Assembly (NCBI GenBank): GCA_016705235.1
Contig: JADIYP010000001.1
Location: 930,001-994,000, forward strand
Reading direction: 5' to 3'
DNA from: Candidatus Leptovillus affinis
GTDB lineage: Bacteria > Chloroflexota > Anaerolineae > Promineifilales > Promineifilaceae
DNA: 64,000 nucleotides
The position numbers and the translations under genes are program-made. Below the pieces are notes generated by a model. The model was given only the letters and a program-made list of their open reading frames with translations, ran no database searches and was not told the origin of the DNA. Below, piece by piece: positions 9,145 through 17,314 of the stretch. Numbering within the stretch: the stretch's first letter is position 1; the number at the start of each line of letters is the position of its first letter.

Positions 9145-10256
9145 CCGATTTAATCGAGTTGGAGCGGGCGGATTTTGAGCATGTACGGCCGTTATTCATG
9201 CCGCTCACCCATCACCTGGCCATCGACTCTATCCTGGCTGGCCTGACGCCGGGGCGTGTGTTTGTGGATGATAGGAGCAAGCCCAAAACGGCCGTGGCCT
9301 GGTTCAAACGCCGCCTATTTCTCACCGGCGACCGCAGCCGCGAAACCATTAACCGCGCTCTGGCTCACCTGCTGAACGAGAGTTATTACCCCCACATGAT
9401 CGCCGCCAATTTGGGGGGCGGGGCCTTTACGCTGATTTATACGCCTGGCTGGGAGCGGGTGATGGACGTGGTGCTGGCCGGGAAAGATCCGTTTGTCGGC
9501 CAGCGGCTTTCTTTTCGTCTGGACCCCACCCGCCACCCCTGGAAACCAATCCTGCCGGATGGTTTTTCCCTGCGCCGCGTGGATGCGGCCCTGTTAGCCG
9601 ATCCAGATATCGAAAATCTGGCCTATGTAACCGAGGAACTGGTGTCGGAACGGCCGTCAGTCGAAGATTTTCTGGCCAACAGCTTTGGCACGGCCGTGCT
9701 GCAAGGCACGCGCATCGTCGGCTGGTGCATGTCGGAGTACAACACCGGCGCGCGCTGCGAACTGGGCATCGAAACCGCCGACGCTTACCAACGGCGCGGT
9801 CTGGCCCGCGCCGCCGCTTCAGCCACCATCCGCGAAGCCGCCGCCCGCGGCTACACCGAAATTGGCTGGATTTGCGACGCCGACAACAAGCCCTCTGTGG
9901 CGGTGGCGCAAAATCTGGGTTTTCAATTACGCCACGAAGACCCCACCTATTACGCTTTTTTTGATCCGGTTATCAACTGCGGCGCGCATGGCAACGGCCG
10001 TTTCCGCCAGGGGCAATATCGTGAAGCGATTGGGTGGTACGAAAAAGCCCTCAGTCGAGGCGATGGCCCTATCTGGCTGTTCTGGAATGCGGCCTGCGCT
10101 TACGCCCACGTAGGCAATCGCGCCAAAGTATTTACGAACCTAAACCGGGCCATCGACGCCGGTTTTACAGATCGCCTGGCATTAGAACAAGCCGAACATT
10201 TTCAGGCGCTGCACGCCAGCGCGCCATGGTTGGCGCTGCTGGCAAGGCTGGGATAA
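9141..10256 (+). CDS. GNAT acetyltransferase with C-terminal TPR-like segment
   Basis: 371 residues. The N-terminal half is a GNAT-like region without an obvious acetyl-CoA loop. The central part has the GNAT core: ELGIETADAYQRRGLARAAASA carries the (R/Q)xxGxG/A pyrophosphate loop, and NKPSVAVAQNLGF the last core strand-helix. Residues from about 285 (GRFRQGQYREAIGWYEKALSRGDGPIWLFWNAACAYAH, shown here only as landmarks GQYREAIGWYEKAL and WNAACAYAHVG) look like one TPR repeat followed by a TPR-like helix pair, an uncommon fusion. Co-translated with the APH gene upstream. Confidence 0.8.
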   Translation: MTDLIELERADFEHVRPLFMPLTHHLAIDSILAGLTPGRVFVDDRSKPKTAVAWFKRRLFLTGDRSRETINRALAHLLNESYYPHMIAANLGGGAFTLIYTPGWERVMDVVLAGKDPFVGQRLSFRLDPTRHPWKPILPDGFSLRRVDAALLADPDIENLAYVTEELVSERPSVEDFLANSFGTAVLQGTRIVGWCMSEYNTGARCELGIETADAYQRRGLARAAASATIREAAARGYTEIGWICDADNKPSVAVAQNLGFQLRHEDPTYYAFFDPVINCGAHGNGRFRQGQYREAIGWYEKALSRGDGPIWLFWNAACAYAHVGNRAKVFTNLNRAIDAGFTDRLALEQAEHFQALHASAPWLALLARLG

Positions 10257-10260
10257 CACA

Positions 10261-11133
10261 ATGTTAATCACCGACACACCCATAACGATTGGACAATATG
10301 AATCGCCGATGGCGGCCGATCTGAGCGCTGCCTCGTCTGTTAGCGCCAGATCGTTAGATGGGCGGCTGCGGGCGATTGTGCAGGAAGACGGCCGTGTCTG
10401 GGTCATTTTTGCCGCCGGTCAACCGGTGGGCATGGCCTCTGTCGCGCCGCTGCCCGGCCTGCCCGGCCTGTATGAGTTGGATGGCTTTATCGCGCCGGCG
10501 TGGCAGCGGCGCGGGCTGGGCAGCCATCTGCTGCAGCAGGTGCTGGCGGATTTACAGGGCACGGCCGTGCGCCAGATCAGCCGCGCCTTTGCCGATTTGC
10601 AAAGCCCGGCGGCCCAGTTTTTACGTCGCCACAACTTCACCATCGAGCACGAGGAATGGCTCCTGACAAAAGATAATTTGGCCGATTGTTTACCGCCGGC
10701 CAACCGGTCGGATTTGTCCTGGGACACGTTGCCCCACGCGCAGGCCAGCCGCCTGTTTTGCCGCCTCTACGACGCCTCATTTCGCGCCTTTCCCTGGTAC
10801 CAGCCATACAGCGAAACCGAAATGTCGGCCGAGTTGGCGGCGGCGCGTGATGTGCTGTTTTTGCGGCGCGGTGGGACGCCTATTGGCTTTGTCTGGCTGC
10901 GCTGGCCGGAAAAGAGCCTGGGGCAGATCGAGCCGATGGGGATTGTGGCGGAAGAACAGGGGAAGGGTTACGGCCGTTACCTGCTGACTCTGGCACTCTA
11001 CCAACTGGCGCGGCGCGGCGCGCAGCGCGCCCAAATCGGCGTCTGGGCGGCCAATCGCACGGCCGTCGCCCTCTATGAAAGTGTCGGGTTTCGTCATCAG
11101 GAGACCGTTGCATTTCTGGCCTACGACATTTGA
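10261..11133 (+). CDS. Tandem GNAT-domain acetyltransferase
   Basis: 290 residues containing two GNAT modules. The first has WQRRGLGSHLLQQVL (about residues 81-95) as the acetyl-CoA loop; the second has EEQGKGYGRYLLTLALYQLA (about 235-250) and NRTAVALYESVGF as its final core element. Two-domain GNATs usually have one catalytic and one degenerate module; here both loops look intact. It is the last gene of the APH-GNAT-GNAT operon, five bases after the previous stop. Substrate unknown. Confidence 0.82.
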   Translation: MLITDTPITIGQYESPMAADLSAASSVSARSLDGRLRAIVQEDGRVWVIFAAGQPVGMASVAPLPGLPGLYELDGFIAPAWQRRGLGSHLLQQVLADLQGTAVRQISRAFADLQSPAAQFLRRHNFTIEHEEWLLTKDNLADCLPPANRSDLSWDTLPHAQASRLFCRLYDASFRAFPWYQPYSETEMSAELAAARDVLFLRRGGTPIGFVWLRWPEKSLGQIEPMGIVAEEQGKGYGRYLLTLALYQLARRGAQRAQIGVWAANRTAVALYESVGFRHQETVAFLAYDI

Positions 11134-11306
11134 ACAGGCGGTTGTTGATCGTAAATTGTAAATGAGAAACGGCCGTTTCCCGCTTTACCGATTCTGCCAT
11201 CCCCATTACAATGCACCCAATTGATCCCAACAACGATACCCCCGCAAACATAACCTCAGGCCGTTAGCGGCCGAAACCGCAAATTAAAAATGGAGCGAGA
11301 ACCATC

Positions 11307-12236
11307 ATGTTCAAAGATATCGCCGATGTTCGTGAGCGATTGGGCCAGCAGCAGTACATCGCCTCAGAAGAAATAGGTACGGTCACTTTTCTGGCGCAGT
11401 CGTTGTCTAAGCCCATTTTGGCCGAAGGACCGGCCGGGGTAGGCAAGACGGAGTTGGCCAAAGCGTGGGCCAAAGCAATTGGACGGCCGTTAATCCGCCT
11501 GCAATGTTACGAAGGACTCGACGAGAGCAAAGCCCTCTACGAATGGGAATACGCCAAACAAATGCTCTACACCCAGCTTCTGCGCGAAACCCTGCACAAG
11601 GTGCTGGGCGACGTGCAAAGCCTCTCCGACGCCGCCTCCCGTCTGGCGCAAGAAGAAGATGTGTTCTTCTCCGAAAACTTCCTCCTCCCCCGCCCCCTGC
11701 TCACGGCAATTATGTCCGACGAGCCGGTCGTCTTGTTGATTGACGAGATCGACCGCGCTGATGTCGAGTTTGAAGCCTTTTTATTGGAAGTACTCAGCGA
11801 TTTCCAGGTGAGCGTGCCGGAACTCGGCACCATCGCCGCCAAACACCAGCCCATGGTTTTGCTGACCAGCAACAACACCCGCGAACTCAGCGAAGCGCTT
11901 AAGCGCCGCTGCCTCTACCTCTACGTCGATTACCCCGCTCAGGACGCTGAACTGGACATCGTGCGCCTGAAAGTGCCCGATCTCAGCCCGGAGTTGGCGC
12001 GGCAGGCGGTGGCGGTGGTACACCAACTGCGTAACATGGACCTGCGCAAAGTGCCCTCCATCAGCGAAACGTTGGACTGGGCGCGCGCTCTAGTCACGCT
12101 GAACGCCAGCGCCATTGATGAAAAGACCCTCAGCAACACCCTTACTGTGCTGCTGAAATATGAAACCGACGTGGCCAAAGCCAAACGCATGATGGGCAAC
12201 AGCGGCGGCAGCCAACGCGGCCGTTGGGAGAGATAG
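11307..12236 (+). CDS. MoxR-family AAA+ ATPase (CoxD-like)
   Basis: 309 residues. Walker A is AEGPAGVGKTELAKAWA (about 37-53), Walker B VVLLIDEIDRADVEFEAF (about 141-158), sensor 1 LLTSNNTRELSEAL and the arginine-finger region KRRCLYLYVDYP. MoxR ATPases act as chaperones with a VWA-domain partner, which is encoded 42 bases downstream; in aerobic CO dehydrogenase clusters the same pair (CoxD/CoxE) loads the sulfurated Mo-Cu centre. No CO dehydrogenase genes are nearby, so the client is unknown. The 170-base leader contains an extended GAAACGGCCGTTTC palindrome at about 11166-11179. Confidence 0.9.
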   Translation: MFKDIADVRERLGQQQYIASEEIGTVTFLAQSLSKPILAEGPAGVGKTELAKAWAKAIGRPLIRLQCYEGLDESKALYEWEYAKQMLYTQLLRETLHKVLGDVQSLSDAASRLAQEEDVFFSENFLLPRPLLTAIMSDEPVVLLIDEIDRADVEFEAFLLEVLSDFQVSVPELGTIAAKHQPMVLLTSNNTRELSEALKRRCLYLYVDYPAQDAELDIVRLKVPDLSPELARQAVAVVHQLRNMDLRKVPSISETLDWARALVTLNASAIDEKTLSNTLTVLLKYETDVAKAKRMMGNSGGSQRGRWER

Positions 12237-12278
12237 GGCTGTAAGCTGTAAGCTGCAAGCCGTAATACGGATTAAACA

Positions 12279-13664
12279 ATGGACGACCGAGTCATTGAAT
12301 TTGTACGGGGAATGCGCGCCGCAGGGGTGCGGGTTTCGCTGGCCGAGTCGATGGACGCCATGCGGGCCATTGAGGCGTTGGGCGTTACCGATAAAACCAT
12401 CTTCAAATCCTCCATGCGGGCCACGCTGATCAAAGAATCGCAGGACTTTGCCGTGTTCGACCAGTTGTTTCCGCTGTATTTTGGCAGCGGCGGGCCGATG
12501 CTGCAAAACGCCCTGGAGGAATTGAGCGAAGGCGACCAGGAAATGCTCCAGGCGGCGCTGCAAGCTCTGAGCGGCCGGATGCAAGATCTGCTGGATTGGC
12601 TGACCAGCGGCGAAGGCCCGACGAAAGAAGAATTGGAAGCGTTGGCCAATCAGGCTGGGGCGCAGTGGGCCGATAATCCCGGCGAAGCGCGTTGGGTAAC
12701 GCGGCGTATGCTGCAACAGATGGGCATGGGTCACCTGGAGCAGCAGTTAAGCGAGCTGTACCAAAAGCTGCAAGAGATGGGCATGAGCCAGGAAGCCATC
12801 GAAAAGCTGATGGGCGTGGTGGAGGCCAACCGGGAAGCGTTGGCGGAGCAGGTGGCGCAGCAGGTTGGGATGCAAATTGCTCAGCAGCGGGCCAACAGGC
12901 CGGATGATTTGCATGGCTCTGACCTGATGCACAAACCGTTTTCGGCGCTGTCGGAGGAGGAAACGGCCGTTCTCCGCAAAGAAGTCGCCCGTCTTGTCAC
13001 CCAACTGCGCACCCGCGCGGCTATGCGCCGCAAGCGAGGCACGCGGGGCAAATTCGACTCCAAATCCACCATTCGCGCCAATCAGCGTTATGGCGGCGTG
13101 CCCCTGGAACTGCGCTTCAAAAAGAACAAACTCAAACCCAGCCTGGTGCTGATGTGCGACATGTCGCGCTCCATGTTCCACGTGACCGAGTTTATGCTGA
13201 CCTTCATCTACCAACTGCAAGATCAGGTGGCCAAGACGCGCAGTTTTGCCTACTACTCAGACATGCAAGAAGTGAGCCATTTGCTGAACAGCAACCGGGC
13301 CGAGGAAGCGGCGCAGGAAGTGTTCGACGCCTTTTACAAAGGCTCGCCGGGCCATTACGCCACCGATTTTGGCGGCAGCCTGGACAGCTTTTATCACCAT
13401 TGGCTGAGCGCAGTGAACGGCCGTACCACCGTGGTGGTGTTGGGAGACGGCCGTAACAACTACAATTCGCCGCGCATCGACCTGATCAAGGACCTGCAAA
13501 AGCGCGCCCGCCGCGTCATCTGGTTTTGCCCGGAGCAGGAGCGGCAGTGGGGCAGCGGCGACAGCGACATGCTGGAGTACGCGACGGCCGTGGATTCGAT
13601 TTATGTGGTGCGGAATCTGGCGCAGTTGGCAACGGCCGTGGACAAACTTCTGGCCGGCGACTAA
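12279..13664 (+). CDS. VWA domain protein, CoxE-like
   Basis: 461 residues. The N-terminal domain (MDDRVIEFVRGMRAAGVRVS) matches CoxE-type proteins. A long Gln/Met-rich helical section spans about 150-215. The von Willebrand A domain begins near residue 280 with LVLMCDMSRSM, the MIDAS motif DxSxS, followed by TDFGGSLDSF (second metal contact Thr/Asp) and VVVLGDGRNNY (third contact). Partner of the MoxR ATPase encoded immediately upstream; together they form a AAA+/VWA metal-dependent chaperone pair. A strong terminator follows, so the operon ends here. Confidence 0.88.
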   Translation: MDDRVIEFVRGMRAAGVRVSLAESMDAMRAIEALGVTDKTIFKSSMRATLIKESQDFAVFDQLFPLYFGSGGPMLQNALEELSEGDQEMLQAALQALSGRMQDLLDWLTSGEGPTKEELEALANQAGAQWADNPGEARWVTRRMLQQMGMGHLEQQLSELYQKLQEMGMSQEAIEKLMGVVEANREALAEQVAQQVGMQIAQQRANRPDDLHGSDLMHKPFSALSEEETAVLRKEVARLVTQLRTRAAMRRKRGTRGKFDSKSTIRANQRYGGVPLELRFKKNKLKPSLVLMCDMSRSMFHVTEFMLTFIYQLQDQVAKTRSFAYYSDMQEVSHLLNSNRAEEAAQEVFDAFYKGSPGHYATDFGGSLDSFYHHWLSAVNGRTTVVVLGDGRNNYNSPRIDLIKDLQKRARRVIWFCPEQERQWGSGDSDMLEYATAVDSIYVVRNLAQLATAVDKLLAGD

Positions 13665-13692
13665 AACGAACTACCGGTTCATCATAAAAACA

Positions 13693-13733
13693 AAAAGCCC
13701 TCGCACTTTAATTCTATGGGTGCGAGGGCTTTT
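13693..13733 (+). terminator. Rho-independent terminator after the MoxR/VWA pair
   Basis: Perfect 14-base arms (AAAAGCCCTCGCAC and its complement) separated by 13 bases, followed by TTTT. A-rich on the left and T-rich on the right, so it can also stop the convergent HepT transcript arriving from the other side. Confidence 0.9.
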
Positions 13734-13758
13734 ACATTTGTCTAAGAATTATCTGGCG

Positions 13759-14109
13759 TTAATCCATACCGGCTTGACGCTTAATCTCCTGTAATTCCTG
13801 GCGCAAAATGGGCAGTCTGTTCTGAATAATATCCCACACGATTCTATTGGAAATAACGTCATACCCATGCGCCAACACATTGCGAAAAGAAATAATGCGT
13901 TGATAGTCACTCAACTGAGAAAGCAAAGCATCATCAACTTGCTTAAGTCGATTTAGCGCCTCCCCAATAATCTCAAACTGTCGTTCGACGGCTGAACGCA
14001 GCATAGAATCGCCGGCGTAATCAAGAAAGGTCTTTCCCAGAGTGAATTCAGTGATTAACGATACAGCCTGATCGAGATCATAAAGCAACTTTTTAGCTTT
14101 TAGGTCCAT
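13759..14109 (-). CDS. hepT: HepT-like HEPN ribonuclease toxin (DUF86)
   Basis: About 116 residues from the ATG at 14109 (a longer frame to 14175 overlaps the partner gene further). All-helical HEPN domain with the catalytic signature RNVLAHGY, that is RX4HXY, near residue 78. In the HepT/MntA family the HEPN protein cleaves RNA, and the Tyr of this motif is the residue modified by the MntA antitoxin. The start overlaps the upstream nucleotidyltransferase gene by 17 bases, the usual antitoxin-first order. The locus is AT-richer than its neighbours and has no ACGGCCGT, suggesting later arrival. Confidence 0.88.
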   Translation of the reverse strand: MDLKAKKLLYDLDQAVSLITEFTLGKTFLDYAGDSMLRSAVERQFEIIGEALNRLKQVDDALLSQLSDYQRIISFRNVLAHGYDVISNRIVWDIIQNRLPILRQELQEIKRQAGMD

Positions 14110-14410
14110 AAACCAGCACCTTATCCTGCTCAACCGCCCGTCGGAAATACGGGTTCTGAATAGCGTCCTCCTCAATCAAATCGACGGGGCGCTGAAAAAG
14201 TTCTTCCAATTCTTCTTTTAAGCCAAAATATCTATCGAATGCCCCCAGTGCCGAAGCGTTTGGGTCGAAGTTAACCAAAAAATCCAGGTCACTCTGCCCG
14301 GGATTAAAATCGGGGCGTGAAGCTGAGCCAAAGATTTCTAGCCGACTAACGCCGTATCGCCGGCAGAGTTTTGCTAATTGGGTTCTATTGACCTTCAAAT
14401 CTAGTCCCAT
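14093..14410 (-). CDS. mntA: MntA-like minimal nucleotidyltransferase antitoxin
   Basis: 105 residues. The nucleotidyltransferase signature is seen as IFGSASRPDF followed by SDLDFLVNFD, giving GSx(n)DxD, with a third acidic residue in PVDLIEED. Family members AMPylate or oligo-adenylate the HepT tyrosine and so silence the toxin. The N-terminal helix (LAKLCRRYGVSRLEIF) is typical. Its start lies inside the last codons of the upstream glycosyltransferase gene (26-base overlap), so it may be read from that gene's transcript. Confidence 0.88.
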   Translation of the reverse strand: MGLDLKVNRTQLAKLCRRYGVSRLEIFGSASRPDFNPGQSDLDFLVNFDPNASALGAFDRYFGLKEELEELFQRPVDLIEEDAIQNPYFRRAVEQDKVLVYGPKS

Positions 14411-15371
14411 TTTTCTCTTTCCCTTCTTCCTGCAATTCCAACTTTTTCAGCCGGTAGAGCATTTCCTGGGTAAGCTGGCGGTGTTTACTGGCGATGTCGG
14501 CCTGGATGCCAAACAGCAGGGTGATCACGCCCACCAGCAGCAGCCCGGTGCCGATGGTGATGGACTGGATGTACCGCCCGGTGCCGCTCTCCCCGACCAG
14601 CACAAAATACAGAAAACGCAGCCAGGTGAACATCCCGGCGATTAAAAAGGGCAGGGCGAGGTAGCTAAAGGTGCGCAGCGGCTCGTAAAAGGCGTACAGG
14701 CGCATGATCGTGCCGGCCTGGGCTTTGATGAAGTGCCACATGTTTTTTTGCAGGCGCGACGGCCGTTCCGTCACATTTGTCTCAATGGGCAAGCTTTCCA
14801 CCGCCAGCCCCAATTTGCCCGCCTGGATGATCGTCTCCAGCGTGTAGCTGAAGCGCGTCAGAATGTTCAGCCGCAGCGCCGCTTCCCGCGAGTAAGCCCG
14901 AAAGCCGCTGGCCGCATCGGGAACCCGCGTGCCGCTGACTGTGCGTACCATCCAGCTTCCCAGCTTTTGCAATGTGCGTTTCACCGGCGAGAAGTGGGCG
15001 ATCTTGCCTACCTGCCGGTCGGCGATCACAATATCGGCCTGTCCGGCAAGCACCGGGGCAACCAATTCCGGGATGTAGCGGCCGGGATATTGGTTATCGG
15101 CGTCGGTATTGACGATGATGTCCGCGCCCAGGCGCAAGCAGGCGTCCAGGCCGGTCTGGAAGGCGCGGGCCAGTCCCAGATTTTGCCGGTGGCGGATGAC
15201 GTGGTGGACGCCAAGCGATTGGGCGAGCACGGCCGTTTCATCTTTACTGCCATCGTCAATCACCAGCAGTTCCAGGCAGTCGATGCCCGGAATGCTTTGC
15301 GGCAAACCGGCCAGGGTCTCCGGCAGCGTTTCCGCCTCGTTAAAACAGGGGATCTGAATGATGCATTTCAC
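14385..15371 (-). CDS. GT2 polyprenyl-phosphate glycosyltransferase (DPM1-like)
   Basis: 328 residues. GT2 core: IIQIPCFNEAETLPETL, VIDDGSKDETAVLA, GLARAFQTGLDACLRLGADI and the DXD region NTDADNQYPG. Two C-terminal membrane helices (FLIAGMFTWLRFLYFVLV and ITIGTGLLLVGVITLLFG) are followed by a helix that may be coiled (SKHRQLTQEMLYRLKKLELQ). Of the kind that glycosylates polyprenyl phosphate. Its 3' end overlaps the mntA start. Contains ACGGCCGT in the TAV frame (DETAVLA) and the RP frame (TERPSRL). The sugar is not predictable. Confidence 0.88.
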   Translation of the reverse strand: MKCIIQIPCFNEAETLPETLAGLPQSIPGIDCLELLVIDDGSKDETAVLAQSLGVHHVIRHRQNLGLARAFQTGLDACLRLGADIIVNTDADNQYPGRYIPELVAPVLAGQADIVIADRQVGKIAHFSPVKRTLQKLGSWMVRTVSGTRVPDAASGFRAYSREAALRLNILTRFSYTLETIIQAGKLGLAVESLPIETNVTERPSRLQKNMWHFIKAQAGTIMRLYAFYEPLRTFSYLALPFLIAGMFTWLRFLYFVLVGESGTGRYIQSITIGTGLLLVGVITLLFGIQADIASKHRQLTQEMLYRLKKLELQEEGKEKNGTRFEGQ

Positions 15372-15428
15372 GTCGAAGATTGTAGCCCAAAGCCCATAAT
15401 TTGCCCTAACGGCCGTTTCTTGTTCCTG

Positions 15429-16163
15429 TCACCTGTTACCCATCCTTAACCGCGCAATCTGGATCACCTCGTGCAAAATCACTTCTTTGTCCGGCTCGAT
15501 GGAGGCCATCAGCTCCTCTGTCCGCTGGATAACGCGGTCTTCGATGATGGCGTCGTTCCAGGTTTCGGCCAGATGGGTTTGCAAATCGGTGATGGAATCG
15601 GCGTAGGTGACGAAGGCAAAGCGGCCGCGCTGTTCCCAGCGATACAGCCCGCGCGCTACCACCTCGTCCAGAGCGTCGTCGGCCTGGGCGTATTCGCAGT
15701 AGTCATCGGCTTCGCGCACCCAACCGACCGGGTGGCGGTCTGCGCCCAGGCGCACAAAGATGGGCGGCGGCTCTGGCGGCGGGTGGATGTCGATGAGACG
15801 GCCGTTCCCCTTCAGCAAAAAGTGAATCTGCTCCAGAGCATGAACCATGCTCTCCGGTTCAATTCATCACAACGACCAGGAGAGCAGCGCCAGATCATAC
15901 TTTTCCGGCGCGAAAAAATTCTCGATGCCTGTAGCCCAAAATTCAACACGGCCGTGCAGCGCCTCCGGTAATTTTTTGCGCGCCCGCGCGATTTTCTTTT
16001 CCGATGGGTCGATGGCGTGGACGAGGGCGGCCTGGGCGGCATAACGGAAAGTGAGACGGCCGTCGCCGCAGCCGATTTCCAGCACCTTTTTGCCGGTCAG
16101 ATCGCCGGCAAAGTCATGCAAGGCTTTTATTTCGCTGTCCTCAGGGTCTTGTCGAATGGACAT
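15429..16163 (-). pseudogene. Class I SAM methyltransferase interrupted by two in-frame TGA codons
   Basis: A single reading frame of about 244 codons encodes a complete class I methyltransferase: motif I KKVLEIGCGDGRLTF (about residue 25), the acidic strand-2 end HAIDPS, motif IV YDLALLSWSL, then TGA TGA (15869-15864), then IEPESMVHALEQIHFLL and GNGRLIDIHPP. Both halves keep frame and sensible protein sequence, so this is not a frameshift. It may be a young pseudogene with two point changes, a pair of separately translated fragments (a second ATG lies at 15848), or a selenoprotein: relatives often have Cys at this position, and a perfect 8-bp hairpin with loop GUU starts about 11 nt after the second UGA. 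No Sec machinery is in the window, so function is unproven. Confidence 0.75.
15835..15853 (-). promoter_or_regulatory. SECIS-like hairpin downstream of UGA-UGA
   Basis: On the minus strand AGAGCATG-GTT-CATGCTCT forms a perfect 8-bp stem with a 3-base apical loop beginning with G. The loop begins 18-19 nt after the second UGA, inside the 16-37 nt window described for bacterial SECIS elements, and a CC/GG extension with a GG bulge is possible. It may be coincidence, since the same bases encode SMVHAL. Confidence 0.3.
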
Positions 16164-16366
16164 GGGTGGTCATCCTCCACAAATTGTTGCCGCTCATTAT
16201 ACTCCGAACGGCCGTATCGCCGTCGCGCCTGAGAAGTAATCGTTTTGTGGCGCTGCTGGCCTAAACGCGCCGTGTGAGCGACTGCAACACGGCGCATTCT
16301 TTTTTGCCTGGGGGCAACTCACACTCAAGATTGGTTCAATCTCCGAGATTGAACCAATCTGACCTA

Positions 16367-16921
16367 TCAAGGCTGCTCGGCCAGCAGTTCGTTCAGCGGT
16401 GTGTGGTCGCCGCGCAGCACAGCCAGCAGTTCCAGATCGCGCAGCGCGCCCCGGTGAAAGACCACCTGGCGCATAAGGCCCTCGGTCTGGAAGCCGCACT
16501 TTTCCAGCACTTTCCGTGAGGCAGCGTTGTCCGGGAAGATGGTAGCCTGGAGCCTGTTCACCGGCTTCACGTCGAACAGGTAAGCGACCAGCAGTTGGGC
16601 CGCTTCGCTCATGTAGCCCTGGCCCCAATGTTGACGGCCGTATAACCGGTAAGCAATCTCATATGTGCTCAAATAACTGGCCGTCGGGAAATAGCCAACC
16701 TGCCCCACAAGCTCCCCGGCGTGGTTGGTAATCAGCAAGCCGCCCCGGTCGGCTTCCCACCAGCCGGTTTCGCTGTACTGATTCCGCCAGCGAATCTCTG
16801 AGGGCAGGCTGAGCGGGTAATAATCGCCCAGGTCGCGCACGTCGGCGGCCAGGTCATACAATACATCCAGATCAGCGGTGCGCAGCGTGCGCAAAATCAC
16901 TTTCTTTCCAACAATCATCAC
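16367..16921 (-). CDS. RimJ/RimL-type GNAT N-acetyltransferase
   Basis: 184 residues. N-terminal strand KKVILRTLRTADLDVLYDL, the central GELVGQVGYF, the acetyl-CoA loop HWGQGYMSEAAQLLVAYLF (about residues 113-131) and the diagnostic NAASRKVLEKCGFQTEGLMR of the RimJ/RimL branch. Such enzymes acetylate ribosomal protein N-termini, amino sugars or antibiotics; the target is not predictable. Two adjacent Met codons at the start (16921, 16918), with GGAGG at about 16922-16927 in favour of either. Monocistronic. Confidence 0.88.
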   Translation of the reverse strand: MMIVGKKVILRTLRTADLDVLYDLAADVRDLGDYYPLSLPSEIRWRNQYSETGWWEADRGGLLITNHAGELVGQVGYFPTASYLSTYEIAYRLYGRQHWGQGYMSEAAQLLVAYLFDVKPVNRLQATIFPDNAASRKVLEKCGFQTEGLMRQVVFHRGALRDLELLAVLRGDHTPLNELLAEQP

Positions 16922-17314
16922 AACCTCCTTGCGTTTACCAGCGTTTGTTTTGGCTCAGGAAGGCGCGATTGTAGCAGATTCGGGCGAGAAATCTGGCCGC
17001 CATTTGGCGCGGATCAGGCAATTCGATATGATTTCAGAACTACACAGACCCCAAGGGTTTGCCGTTGAGAATTTGGATTAGCTGGGTAACAAACCCTTGG
17101 GGTCTTGGCCGAGAAGCCAATACAGACCCCAAGGGTTTGCCGTTGAGAATTTGGATTAGCTGGTAATAAACCCTTGGGGTCTTGGTCGAGAAGCCAATAC
17201 AGACCCCAAGGGTTTGCCGTTGAGAATTTGGATTAGCTGGGTAATAAACCCTTGGGGTCATGACTGAGAAGCCTGAATAGGTACAAAGCGTTTATCATAG
17301 GATAAGTGAAACCC
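16922..17314. repeat. Intergenic stretch with three tandem CCCCAAGGGTTT hairpin repeats
   Basis: No gene is supported here. From about 17044 to 17262 there are three near-identical units of about 78 bases. Each has inverted arms ACCCCAAGGGTTT and AAACCCTTGGGGT around a 35-38 base loop containing AGAATTTGGATTAG, and units 1-2 and 2-3 are joined by TTGG(C/T)CGAGAAGCCAATAC. Single copies occur at about 27883-27945, 33763-33826 and 35270-35332. Likely REP/MITE-like mobile or structural repeats; the region could also shield the downstream SDR gene from read-through. Confidence 0.85.

Noticed and set aside
15429..15848. 139-codon frame as an independent gene
   Set aside because: It is in the same frame as the upstream methyltransferase half and completes its fold; it lacks the SAM-binding motif on its own.
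16268..16305. CGCCGTGT...ACACGGCG hairpin followed by T-rich DNA
   Set aside because: It faces the wrong way for the flanking minus-strand genes and has no upstream plus-strand gene to terminate; left uncalled.
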